64,000 nt of DNA, from NCBI GenBank assembly GCA_026967495.1, contig CP114060.1, positions 3,472,001 through 3,536,000 on the forward strand. The letters are read 5' to 3'. Numbering within the stretch: position 1 is the stretch's first letter; every line of letters starts with the position of its first letter. Below, one piece after another: positions 37,507 to 45,028 of this stretch. Made by a program: the position numbers and the translations under genes. Under the pieces are notes generated by a model. It did not search any database. It worked only from the letters and a program-made list of their open reading frames with translations, and had not been told where the DNA came from. This DNA is from Rouxiella badensis. Its GTDB lineage: Bacteria; Pseudomonadota; Gammaproteobacteria; Enterobacterales; Enterobacteriaceae.

Positions 37507-38481
37507 ATGAAGCAGACGAAAACGATCATCGCATCGGCCGTTGTTTTGTTAATCTCGCAATTCTCTGTTTTGTCTGCAGCACAGGCGGCAGAAGAGATCA
37601 GTCCCGAGAAAGCAGCCGCCCTGAAGCCCTTTGATCGCATTGCATTTACTGGCCATTTTAACAATCTGGGCGATGCCTCTGATGAAGCATCTAAACGCGC
37701 CGACGATAAAGGCGCGGATTACTTCTATATTCTGGACACTAACAGTGTAAGCGAAAGCGGCAACTGGCGCGTAGTTGCCGACCTTTATCATAAAGATGCG
37801 CCTAAGGTCAGCCCAAAGCCGGTGCTTAACAGCGTTAACGGCGTTAGCGGCGTGAAACAGCTGCCAAAAGAAGTGGCCTATGAGTTAGAGCCTTTCGATA
37901 CCGTTACCGTCAGCGGCCTGTTCCACAGCCAGCCTGACGTCATTCAGGCTATTGCTGAAGCCGCAAAAGCCAAAGGGGCTTACTCCTTCTTCATCGTACG
38001 CCAGATTGATGCCAATAACGGCGGCAATCAGTACGTGACTGCCTTTGTTTACAAAAAAGATGCGCGTAAGCGTGTGACTCAAAGCCCGGATGCTATCCCG
38101 TACAACTCTGACGCAGGTCGTGCAGCGCTGGCAGCCGGCGGTGCCGCAGCCAAGAAAGTTGAAATCCCGGGTGTGGCATCTTCAGAAAGCCCAAGCCGCG
38201 ATGTAGGCCTGTTCTTCCAGACACAGTCTTCAACCGGTAAGCGTTACTCTGTCACTCTGCCAGACGGTAAGAAAATCGAAGAAGTGAACAACGTGACTGC
38301 GGCACAGATGACGCCGTTCTCTACCGTGACCTTCACCGGCCACTTCAACAGCATCACCGACGTCTCTGAAGAAGTCGCCAAGCGTGCGGCGGATCAGGGT
38401 GCTAAGTTCTACCACATCACGCGTCAGTGGCAGAACAAAAGCGGGGGTAACCTCACCGTCACAGCAGACCTGTTCAAATAA
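37507..38481 (+). CDS. ydgH: YdgH, periplasmic DUF1471 (YhcN/BhsA-type) repeat protein
   Basis: The product is 324 residues: a signal peptide (IIASAVVLLISQFSVLSAAQAAE) and then three DUF1471-like modules with repeating cores LKPFDRIAFTGHFNNLGDAS, LEPFDTVTVSGLFHSQPDV and MTPFSTVTFTGHFNSITDVS, each followed by a GA-(D/Y/K)-(Y/F)-(F/H)-(Y/F)-I strand. Single-domain relatives (BhsA, McbA, YhcN) are stress-related periplasmic proteins. The role of YdgH is not established. ATG 37507 has AAAGGA upstream. Gene order beside pntA is conserved with E. coli. Confidence 0.92.
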   Translation: MKQTKTIIASAVVLLISQFSVLSAAQAAEEISPEKAAALKPFDRIAFTGHFNNLGDASDEASKRADDKGADYFYILDTNSVSESGNWRVVADLYHKDAPKVSPKPVLNSVNGVSGVKQLPKEVAYELEPFDTVTVSGLFHSQPDVIQAIAEAAKAKGAYSFFIVRQIDANNGGNQYVTAFVYKKDARKRVTQSPDAIPYNSDAGRAALAAGGAAAKKVEIPGVASSESPSRDVGLFFQTQSSTGKRYSVTLPDGKKIEEVNNVTAAQMTPFSTVTFTGHFNSITDVSEEVAKRAADQGAKFYHITRQWQNKSGGNLTVTADLFK

Positions 38482-38500
38482 GTTTTAATGAGCGCGCAGT

Positions 38501-38539
38501 GGCTACAGCCGAAGGGCATCACGTCCTTTGGTTGTATCC
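38501..38539. repeat. 15-bp imperfect inverted repeat downstream of ydgH
   Basis: Bases 38501-38515 pair with 38525-38539 across a 9-base loop: 12 Watson-Crick pairs, two G-U pairs in RNA and one mismatch. No T-tract follows. It may be a degenerate intergenic repeat or a 3' stabilising hairpin of ydgH mRNA. Confidence 0.5.
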
Positions 38540-38626
38540 TTGATAGCGTCAGGCAGGGAACAGCATGGGTAGGGATAACGCTCCCCCTCAGGTCTGAAAT
38601 AATCAACGACCCGAGGGGCAGTGAAA

Positions 38627-39048
38627 TTAATGTTTTGAGGGGTCTTGCAGTATTTCTACCGCTAAATGCTCATCCTGTTGCGTCAATTTCAGCGGATGTT
38701 TGCACTCTTCCTGAATGGCCGCCAGCTGCTCTTCGGTCAAACCATAAGGCAAATGAATATCAACGCTGTAAATATTCTGCTGCTGCGCCAACTCAATCAG
38801 TCGAACGATATTGATTTCGTCACTCACCTGCGTCGAGACAACTTGTAACGCTAATGCATTAAGCTTGTCTTGTTTGGATTTTTCCTGGGCTGTGCTTCGC
38901 GACCTCAACACCATGCCAAAAAAGGCAATACGCCGTGGATGGCATCGAGGAAACTCCATTGCTTCTTGCACGATGCGGACAGGTATTCCATGTAGTTAAA
39001 GGACGCTTTTTCACTGCGCGCATCGGGTACCAGGCGACTATCAGCCAT
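38627..39048 (-). CDS. Conserved-looking 140-residue soluble protein, unrecognised (frame interrupted)
   Basis: I do not recognise this protein. The restored frame starts at ATG 39048 (GAGAGGAATGGAG upstream) with MADSRLVPDARSEKASFNYM and ends at 38627. The middle contains CKKQWSFLDAIHG, and the second half is a plausible folded domain (NIVRLIELAQQQNIYSVDIHLPYGLTEEQ..). It has no signal peptide or membrane helix. The A6 run 38918-38923 is one base short (PFFGMVLRSRS is split). It lies between ydgH and folM on the opposite strand; E. coli has other genes there. Codon use looks normal for the region. Confidence 0.6.
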
Positions 39049-39216
39049 CTCCATTCCTCTCAGGGCCAGTGCTAACCCGTCTAACGTGTGTTAGAAAAGA
39101 CCTTACTTTTTGAAGATAATGTTTTGAAACGATAAACACAATCATCTATATAATGGCATAGCTTTATATAATGACATAGTTTATTGATGCTTTGCCAGCG
39201 AGTTCAGGAGCTTTAC

Positions 39217-39942
39217 TTGACCGATTTTATCCCTTCTGCACCGGTACTTATCACCGGTGGCGCCAAGCGAATAGGACTGGCTCTGGCTGAGTCGATGCTA
39301 GAGAAAAAAATTCCGGTAATCGTGAGTTATCGGCAACCTTACCCTGCCCTTGAGGAGCTGATTAAGAAAGGCGCATGCTGCATTCAGGCCGATTTTTCAG
39401 AAAATGCAGGGATACTCGCCTTTGCTGAAAAAGTGCGTGCCCAAACCGGTAAACTGCGTGCCATCATTCATAACGCCAGCTCATGGGTCGCAGAGTCGCC
39501 AGACACCGCACCACAGGATACGATGGCGATGATGCTGCAAATCCACGTTTACACCCCTTACCTGCTCAATCTCGAGCTGGAAGAATGTCTGCGGGGTCAG
39601 GGCACGGCCGGCGCCGATATCATTCACATTACCGATTTCGTGGTGGAAAAAGGCAGTAAAAAGCACATCGCCTATTCGGCAAGCAAGGCAGCGCTGGATA
39701 ATATGACGCTCTCATTTGCACGAAAGCTGGCACCTGAGGTCAAAGTTAACTCCATTGCACCCGCGCTAATCCTCTTTAACCCAGAGGACGACGCCTCATA
39801 CCGCGAGCACGCGTTAAATAAATCGTTAATGAAGATTGAGCCGGGCGAAAGTGAGATAGTCAATCTGGTTGATTACATCATGCGCAGTAAGTATGTGACC
39901 GGCAAAACACTCGGCGTTGACGGCGGCAGAAGATTGCGCTGA
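39217..39942 (+). CDS. folM: Dihydromonapterin reductase FolM
   Basis: The product is 241 residues, a short-chain dehydrogenase. ITGGAKRIGLALAESML is the dinucleotide motif, IIHNASSWVAE the NAG-type strand, and YSASKAALDNM the catalytic Tyr-x-x-x-Lys; the C-terminus VTGKTLGVDGGRRLR is typical. It reduces dihydromonapterin to tetrahydromonapterin with NADPH and has weak dihydrofolate reductase activity. I place the start at TTG 39217, six bases after CAGGAG, because conserved sequence begins there; ATG 39187 lacks a good site. Neighbours ydgH and rstA match E. coli order. Confidence 0.93.
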   Translation: MTDFIPSAPVLITGGAKRIGLALAESMLEKKIPVIVSYRQPYPALEELIKKGACCIQADFSENAGILAFAEKVRAQTGKLRAIIHNASSWVAESPDTAPQDTMAMMLQIHVYTPYLLNLELEECLRGQGTAGADIIHITDFVVEKGSKKHIAYSASKAALDNMTLSFARKLAPEVKVNSIAPALILFNPEDDASYREHALNKSLMKIEPGESEIVNLVDYIMRSKYVTGKTLGVDGGRRLR

Positions 39943-40051
39943 CGCAGCGGTTGCCTGTGTTTATTAATATGAACGAAGTCTACTGCGGGCGTGGCGTTGA
40001 TGCCCCGCTCGCGCTATGCTGGAACCCGATTTTCACCTTGACAGCAAACCA

Positions 40052-40788
40052 ATGAATAAAATCGTTTTTGTAGAAGATGACGCCGAGGTGGGTAAGCTGA
40101 TCGCTGCCTATTTGGGCAAGCATGACATTGAAGTTCTTATTGAACCTCGCGGAGACACGGCGCAAGACAGAATCGCGGTCGAAAAACCCGATTTGGTATT
40201 ACTCGACATCATGCTTCCCGGTAAAGACGGCATGACCCTCTGCCGCGACCTGCGCCCGGCCTATGACGGCCCCATCGTGTTGCTGACCTCGCTGGACAGC
40301 GACATGAACCATATTTTGTCGCTCGAGATGGGCGCTAATGACTATATTCTGAAAACAACGCCACCGGCCGTGCTGCTGGCGCGTCTTCGGCTGCACCTGC
40401 GCCAGCGCCCGACGTCTACCACCGCCGAGCCAGAGAAAACCAGCAAACCGATGCAGAAAAGCAACGCCCTGCACTTCGGCCAGCTGTGCATTGATCCCGT
40501 CAACCGCGAAGTCACGCTGGGTGAAGAAACGATTACCCTTTCAACCTCAGACTTTGACCTTCTGTGGGAGCTCGCCACGCACGCAGGCCGCATCATGGAC
40601 CGTGAAGCGCTGCTGCTCAACCTGCGTGGCGTGAGCTATGACGAGAACTCGACCGCAGCATTGATGTCGCTATCTCTCGCCTGCGTCGCAAACTTTACGA
40701 CAACGCGCTTGAACCATTTCGTATCAAAACGGTGCGTAATAAAGGTTATCTGTTTGCCCCTAACGCCTGGGAGTCCGTGCAGGAATGA
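40052..40788 (+). CDS. rstA: Response regulator RstA (frame interrupted)
   Basis: The restored product is about 244 residues. The receiver domain has KIVFVEDDAEVG (acidic pocket), LVLLDIMLPGKDG (phospho-Asp ~52), LLTSLDS and DYILKTTPP (Lys); the OmpR/PhoB-type winged helix (LHFGQLCIDPVNREVTL to KTVRNKGYLFAPNAWE) follows. The break is a two-base insertion at 40646-40647: removing AA gives YDELDRSIDVAISRLRRKL, which aligns without gaps to E. coli. Its TGA overlaps the rstB ATG (ATGA), so the two are translationally coupled. An RstA-type box lies before asr in this window. Confidence 0.93.
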
Positions 40789-42089
40789 GAAAACTTTTCG
40801 TTCAGTTCTTCCTGCTGCTGCTGGTGTGTTTCCTGGTTATGGCAATGCTGGTCGGACTGGTTTACAAAGTCACCGCCGAGCGCACCGGTCGCCAGTCGAT
40901 GAACGATCTGATGAAAAGTTCGCTCTATCTGATGCGAAGCGAGCTGCGTGAAATTCCTATCAAAGACTGGAACAAGACCATCAGCACCCTTGAGCTGAAC
41001 CTCTCGTTCAAACTGCATATCGAGCCACTGGGCAAGCGCAAGCTAAGCCCGGCACTCGACGCCCAACTGCGTGACGGCGAAATTGTGGCGCTCGACAGCG
41101 AATACACCTTTATACAGCGCGTGCCGCGAAGTAACTATGTTTTGGTCGTCGGGCCGATTCCATATCTGTTTTACATGCATGAAATGCGCTTGCTCGATTT
41201 GGGGCTGCTGATTTTCATCGGCCTGTCGTTAGCGTTGCCGGTATTTTTATGGATGCGTCCACACTGGCAGGACCTGCTTAAGTTAGAAAACTCGGCGCAG
41301 CGGCTTGGCAATGGTCATCTCGACGAACGAACCAATTTTGACTCGACGTCGAGCCTCAATCGTCTGGGAATTGCCTTTAACCAGATGGCTGACAACATTA
41401 ATACCCTTATTGCGAGCAAGAAGCAGCTTATTGACGGTATCGCTCACGAGCTGCGAACGCCGCTGGTCCGGCTGCGTTACCGGCTTGCCATCAGTGAAAA
41501 TCTGCCAGAGGCCGAACAGCAGGCCATAAACCGTGACATCGGTCAGCTGGAGTCGCTGATCGACGAGCTGCTGACCTACGCCCGTCTCGACCGGCCACAG
41601 GTCGCGCTGCATTTAACCAAAATCAACCTGCCGGAATGGATTGAAGACAAGGCCGATGACTTCCGTCTGGTAAATACCGAGCATGAGATAGAACTCGATG
41701 TGACTAAACCGGCCGACTTCGGCGGTGTGGACCTCCGCCTGATGGAGCGCGTACTCGACAATCTGGTCAACAACGCGCAGCGCTACGCTCATAAGCATTT
41801 GCGTATCAGCCTGTGGTTACAGGGTGAAGAAGCCAACCTACAGGTTGAGGACGATGGTCCGGGCATTCCACCGGAAGAGCGTTTGAGAATTTTTGAGCCA
41901 TTCGTTAGGCTGGACCCAAGTCGTGACCGTGCAACCGGCGGCTGCGGGCTGGGATTGGCCATCGTGCATTCGATTGCCGTGGCCTATCAGGGGCGCGTCA
42001 TGGTTGATTCCAGCCCGCTCGGCGGCGCAAGCATCCGCTTTAGTTGGCCGATTAAACCGACATTTAATCTCGCTATTGAACCGCAATAA
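40785..42089 (+). CDS. rstB: Sensor histidine kinase RstB
   Basis: The product is 434 residues: TM1 (FFLLLLVCFLVMAMLVGLVY), a periplasmic loop of ~110 residues, TM2 (LLIFIGLSLALPVFLWM), a HAMP linker, the phospho-acceptor helix GIAHELRTPLVRLRYRL (His ~250), and an ATPase domain with LDNLVNNAQRYA (N box), VEDDGPGIPPEE (G1) and GGCGLGLAIVHSIAV (G2). It phosphorylates RstA. In E. coli rstAB is induced by PhoP under low Mg2+ and acid. The ORF is intact. The gene after it here is an M32 peptidase rather than tus. Confidence 0.95.
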   Translation: MRKLFVQFFLLLLVCFLVMAMLVGLVYKVTAERTGRQSMNDLMKSSLYLMRSELREIPIKDWNKTISTLELNLSFKLHIEPLGKRKLSPALDAQLRDGEIVALDSEYTFIQRVPRSNYVLVVGPIPYLFYMHEMRLLDLGLLIFIGLSLALPVFLWMRPHWQDLLKLENSAQRLGNGHLDERTNFDSTSSLNRLGIAFNQMADNINTLIASKKQLIDGIAHELRTPLVRLRYRLAISENLPEAEQQAINRDIGQLESLIDELLTYARLDRPQVALHLTKINLPEWIEDKADDFRLVNTEHEIELDVTKPADFGGVDLRLMERVLDNLVNNAQRYAHKHLRISLWLQGEEANLQVEDDGPGIPPEERLRIFEPFVRLDPSRDRATGGCGLGLAIVHSIAVAYQGRVMVDSSPLGGASIRFSWPIKPTFNLAIEPQ

Positions 42090-42149
42090 ATCGGGCCTGG
42101 GGGCAAACTTCCCCCACATTTTTATTATTTTGAAAGCACGGAGTTCAGC

Positions 42150-43631
42150 ATGGCTACAGCTTATTCACAGTTACGCGCTACCTTTACCCGACTGTCGCGT
42201 TTCAGTCATCTTTCGTCCATCGCCGGATGGGACATGCAAACCATGATGCCACCGGAAGGCAGCCGCGCTCGCTCCGAGGCTTTGGCTGAATTGAGCGTTC
42301 TTCAGCACCAGATTTTGACCGCGGGCAAAGTGGGCGAATGGCTTGAGCAGGCGAAGCAAGAAGACCTCAACGATCTCGAGCAGTCTAACCTGCGCGAAAT
42401 GGCCCGCCAGTATCAGCACGCCGCCCTGCTTCCGGAGAGCCTGGTTGAAGCGAAATCTCTCGCCGGCGCCCGCTGTGAGCACGCATGGCGTCGTCAACGC
42501 CCAGCGAATGACTGGGAAGGTTTTGTCGATAACCTGCGTGAAGTAGTGAAACTCAGCCGTGAAGAAGCGACACTGCGCGCCGAAGCAGCGGGTATCAGCC
42601 GTTATGACTCTCTGCTTGACCTCTATGAGCCGGGCATGACCGCCCACAAGCTCGACGGTATTTTTGGTGATTTGAAAACCTGGCTGCCCCAGTTGTTGCA
42701 AAAGGTGGTTGAGAAACAGAAATCCGTACAGTTTGTTCAGCCGCAGGGCCCGTTTGCTATCGACAGTCAGAAACAGCTGGGCCTTAGCGTCATGAAGCGT
42801 CTCGGCTTCAACTTTGACGCAGGTCGTCTGGATATCAGCGCACATCCATTCTGCGGCGGCGTCCCGCAGGACGTGCGTATTACCACGCGTTACAACGAAG
42901 ATGAGTTCATCACCGCCATGATGGGGGTTATCCACGAAACCGGACATGCGCGCTATGAGCAAAATCTGCCGAAAGAGTGGCTGGGCCAGCCGGTATCCAA
43001 CGCGCGTTCAATGGGCGTTCACGAATCGCAAAGCCTGCTGTTTGAAATGCAGCTCGGCTGTAGCGACATTTTCCTGAAATCTATTTTCCCGCTGGTTACC
43101 GAGCAGTTTGGTGAGCGTCATGGCCTCGACGTCGATAACTTCATCAAGCTTAACCAACGTGTACAGCCGGGCCTGATCCGCGTCGATGCCGATGAGGTCA
43201 GCTACCCTGCGCATATTATTCTGCGTTATGAAATTGAGCAGGCGCTTATTGAAGGAGAAATTGAAGTCGACGATATTCCGGCACTGTGGAGCAGTAAGAT
43301 GCAGCAATATCTGGGCCTCGATACCGTCGGCAATTATACCAACGGCTGTATGCAAGATATTCACTGGACCGACGGTGGCTTCGGTTATTTCCCGACCTAT
43401 ACGCTGGGTGCCATGTATGCAGCACAGTTATTCCAGACGGCGAATAAAGCGATTCCAACGCTACAGGACGATATAGCCCGAGGCGATCTGACGGCATTAT
43501 TCCAGTGGCTGAACCAGAATATCTGGCAGCACGGCAGCCGCTTCTCGACCGACCAGTTAATTGCCAATGCCACGGGTGAAACCTTAAATACCGAGTTCTT
43601 CCGTAAACATCTCGAAAGCCGTTACCTGTAA
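42150..43631 (+). CDS. M32-family metallocarboxypeptidase
   Basis: The product is 493 residues, the standard size for the Taq carboxypeptidase family. It has the zinc motif GVIHETGHARYEQN (HExxH, ~residue 262), DVRITTRYNEDEF just before it, and the MGVHESQSLLFE glutamate region after. Cytoplasmic M32 enzymes remove C-terminal residues from peptides with broad specificity. CACGGAG precedes ATG 42150. It occupies the place after rstB where E. coli has tus. The frame is intact. A substrate role beyond peptide turnover cannot be inferred. Confidence 0.92.
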   Translation: MATAYSQLRATFTRLSRFSHLSSIAGWDMQTMMPPEGSRARSEALAELSVLQHQILTAGKVGEWLEQAKQEDLNDLEQSNLREMARQYQHAALLPESLVEAKSLAGARCEHAWRRQRPANDWEGFVDNLREVVKLSREEATLRAEAAGISRYDSLLDLYEPGMTAHKLDGIFGDLKTWLPQLLQKVVEKQKSVQFVQPQGPFAIDSQKQLGLSVMKRLGFNFDAGRLDISAHPFCGGVPQDVRITTRYNEDEFITAMMGVIHETGHARYEQNLPKEWLGQPVSNARSMGVHESQSLLFEMQLGCSDIFLKSIFPLVTEQFGERHGLDVDNFIKLNQRVQPGLIRVDADEVSYPAHIILRYEIEQALIEGEIEVDDIPALWSSKMQQYLGLDTVGNYTNGCMQDIHWTDGGFGYFPTYTLGAMYAAQLFQTANKAIPTLQDDIARGDLTALFQWLNQNIWQHGSRFSTDQLIANATGETLNTEFFRKHLESRYL

Positions 43632-43772
43632 TAATCGTGACTTCCCGGGCAATGAATTCTCATGGCCCGGGAAAACCGCCCCATTCTGCTAAGATTTTTC
43701 TTATTTCATTGTTACAGATCCCCCTGATTTTAACCGATTTATGGCTTCTCAAAACGCTTAGGTAACCTGAAT

Positions 43773-43795
43773 CTGCCGTGTGTTGTAACTAAGCA
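43773..43795 (+). promoter_or_regulatory. Ter-like site (putative Tus-binding replication arrest sequence)
   Basis: The segment contains TGTTGTAACTAA exactly. Aligned to the E. coli Ter consensus AGTATGTTGTAACTAAA it differs mainly by G for A before the core and G for the last A, the latter as in TerE as I remember it. It is in the rstB-asr interval, where E. coli keeps TerB and tus. By analogy it would block forks from one side only, probably those arriving from lower coordinates. No tus homologue is in the window. Confidence 0.6.
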
Positions 43796-43864
43796 GCGTA
43801 ATTTGTATGTTTTTCGTTGTACATAAAATCGCAACCAACTGATAAATATCAATAATACAGTTTG

Positions 43865-43878
43865 TACATACGGTTACA
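43865..43878 (+). promoter_or_regulatory. RstA box upstream of asr
   Basis: TACATACGGTTACA matches the reported RstA consensus TACATNTNGTTACA at 11 of 12 fixed positions. It lies 106-119 bases before the asr ATG. RstA is a known direct activator of asr in E. coli, and rstA itself is 3 kb upstream. Confidence 0.75.
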
Positions 43879-43983
43879 CGCCGAAACCAATCACTAACGG
43901 ACAACAGACACTCAGAAGCCTAGTATTCTCCTACCGGCCCCGCAGTGGGGTGGATACATAAATTCAATTCTGAGGAATTAACG

Positions 43984-44613
43984 ATGAAAAAGGTATTAGC
44001 TCTGGTTATTGCCGCTGCAATGGGCCTGTCTTCTGCAGCATTCGCTGCTGAAACTACCGCTGCTCCAGCTGCTGCTGCAACCACCACTACTGCTGCTCCT
44101 GCTCCAGCTGCTAAAGCGCCAGTTGCTAAAACGCACACTGCGAAAAAGCACGCTAAGAAGCACGCAACCAAGAAGAAAGTTGCACAGAAAGCTCAGGCTG
44201 CTAAAAAGCATGTGAAAAAACACGCTGCTAAGAAGCCAGTTGCTCAGAAAGCACAGGCTGCTAAAAAACACGTGAAAAAACACGCTGCTAAGAAGCCAGT
44301 TGCTCAGAAGGCACAGGCTGCTAAAAAACACGTGAAAAAACACGCTGCTAAGAAGCCAGTTGCTCAGAAAGCGCAGGCTGCTAAAAAACACGTGAAAAAA
44401 CACGCTGCTAAGAAGCCAGTTGCTCAGAAAGCACAGGCTGCTAAAAAACACGTGAAAAAACACGCTGCTAAGAAGCCAGTTGCTCAGAAAGCGCAGGCTG
44501 CTAAAAAACACGTGAAAAAACACGCTGCTAAGAAGCCAGTTGCTCAGAAAGCGCAGGCTGCTAAAAAACACGTGAAAAAACACGCTAAAAAAGCTGCTCC
44601 AGCAGCTAAGTAA
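43984..44613 (+). CDS. asr: Acid shock protein Asr, long repeat-containing form
   Basis: The product is 209 residues: a signal peptide (VLALVIAAAMGLSSAAFAAE), then an Ala-rich spacer, then seven ~20-residue Lys/Ala/His-rich repeats built on KKHVKKHAAKKPVAQKAQAA, ending KKAAPAAK. Asr is a very basic, disordered periplasmic protein made at low pH. In E. coli it is ~102 residues, so this version is twice as long because of repeat expansion. TGAGGA precedes ATG 43984. An RstA box upstream and a strong terminator downstream frame a single transcription unit with ydgU just beyond. Confidence 0.93.
   Translation: MKKVLALVIAAAMGLSSAAFAAETTAAPAAAATTTTAAPAPAAKAPVAKTHTAKKHAKKHATKKKVAQKAQAAKKHVKKHAAKKPVAQKAQAAKKHVKKHAAKKPVAQKAQAAKKHVKKHAAKKPVAQKAQAAKKHVKKHAAKKPVAQKAQAAKKHVKKHAAKKPVAQKAQAAKKHVKKHAAKKPVAQKAQAAKKHVKKHAKKAAPAAK
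44161..44580 (+). repeat. 60-bp tandem repeat within asr (7 units)
   Basis: Six units from 44221 to 44580 are nearly identical over exactly 60 bases (differences only at A/G wobble positions). A seventh, more diverged, unit precedes them at 44161-44220. Near identity at the DNA level points to recent expansion by unequal exchange or slippage. Confidence 0.95.
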
Positions 44614-44662
44614 TAAGTCTTTGTGAGCAACTCGTCTCACCATTATCAAGACTGATTATTTG

Positions 44663-44688
44663 ACACCCGGTTCGCCGGGTGTTTTTTT
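44663..44688 (+). terminator. asr terminator
   Basis: ACACCCGG-TTCG-CCGGGTGT is followed by T6: an eight-pair stem with a UUCG loop, 50 bases after the asr stop. Confidence 0.95.
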
Positions 44689-44764
44689 CTCCGGCCTTAG
44701 ACCCCCTAGCGAAATATGAACACGGGGTTATCTTAATTAGGCAATCTTGAGGTATTGATGGACG

Positions 44765-44845
44765 ATGCTGCGACGCTACCTGTTCGAAATTACCCTGAGT
44801 TCACTGATCCTGTTAGGCCTGATTACGTTGTTCTTCTACTTCTAG
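44765..44845 (+). CDS. ydgU: YdgU-like 26-residue transmembrane small protein
   Basis: This small gene lies between asr and ydgD. The product begins MLRRYLFEI and continues as a single hydrophobic helix (LILLGLITLFFYF). E. coli encodes the 27-residue YdgU immediately after asr, and its start (GRYRFEF..) and hydrophobic tail look alike. ATG 44765 is the first possible start, since an in-frame TGA lies at 44756. The ribosome site is weak (GAGG 13 bases upstream, GGA nearer). Function is unknown; a membrane-inserted regulator of acid or envelope stress is a guess. Confidence 0.6.
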   Translation: MLRRYLFEITLSSLILLGLITLFFYF

Positions 44846-45028
44846 AGGAAAACGTTTTTCAACTAATCCGGAAAGTCAGAACCCATAATTAAAAAATCCA
44901 ATTAATACCGAGATAAATTGTTATTACCGAGTTATCTTAACCTCCTGTTACCAATAAGCTCTATACAGCTATAATCATCATCTTATTAATTGACTCTCAG
45001 TCAATCCCGCACTTAAGGTCAAAACGAT

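Noticed and set aside
42171..42962. 263-codon - strand frame within the M32 peptidase gene
   Set aside because: It is a complement-strand shadow; the + strand frame has the HExxH motif and full family length.
44161..44580. Regularly spaced 60-bp repeats that could suggest a CRISPR array
   Set aside because: The units are contiguous with no unique spacers and lie inside the asr reading frame.
43996..44649. A 217-codon open frame antisense to asr, rich in Phe, Leu and Ser
   Set aside because: It exists only because the Lys/Ala/His repeat of asr has no stops on its complement; it has no ribosome site and no family features.
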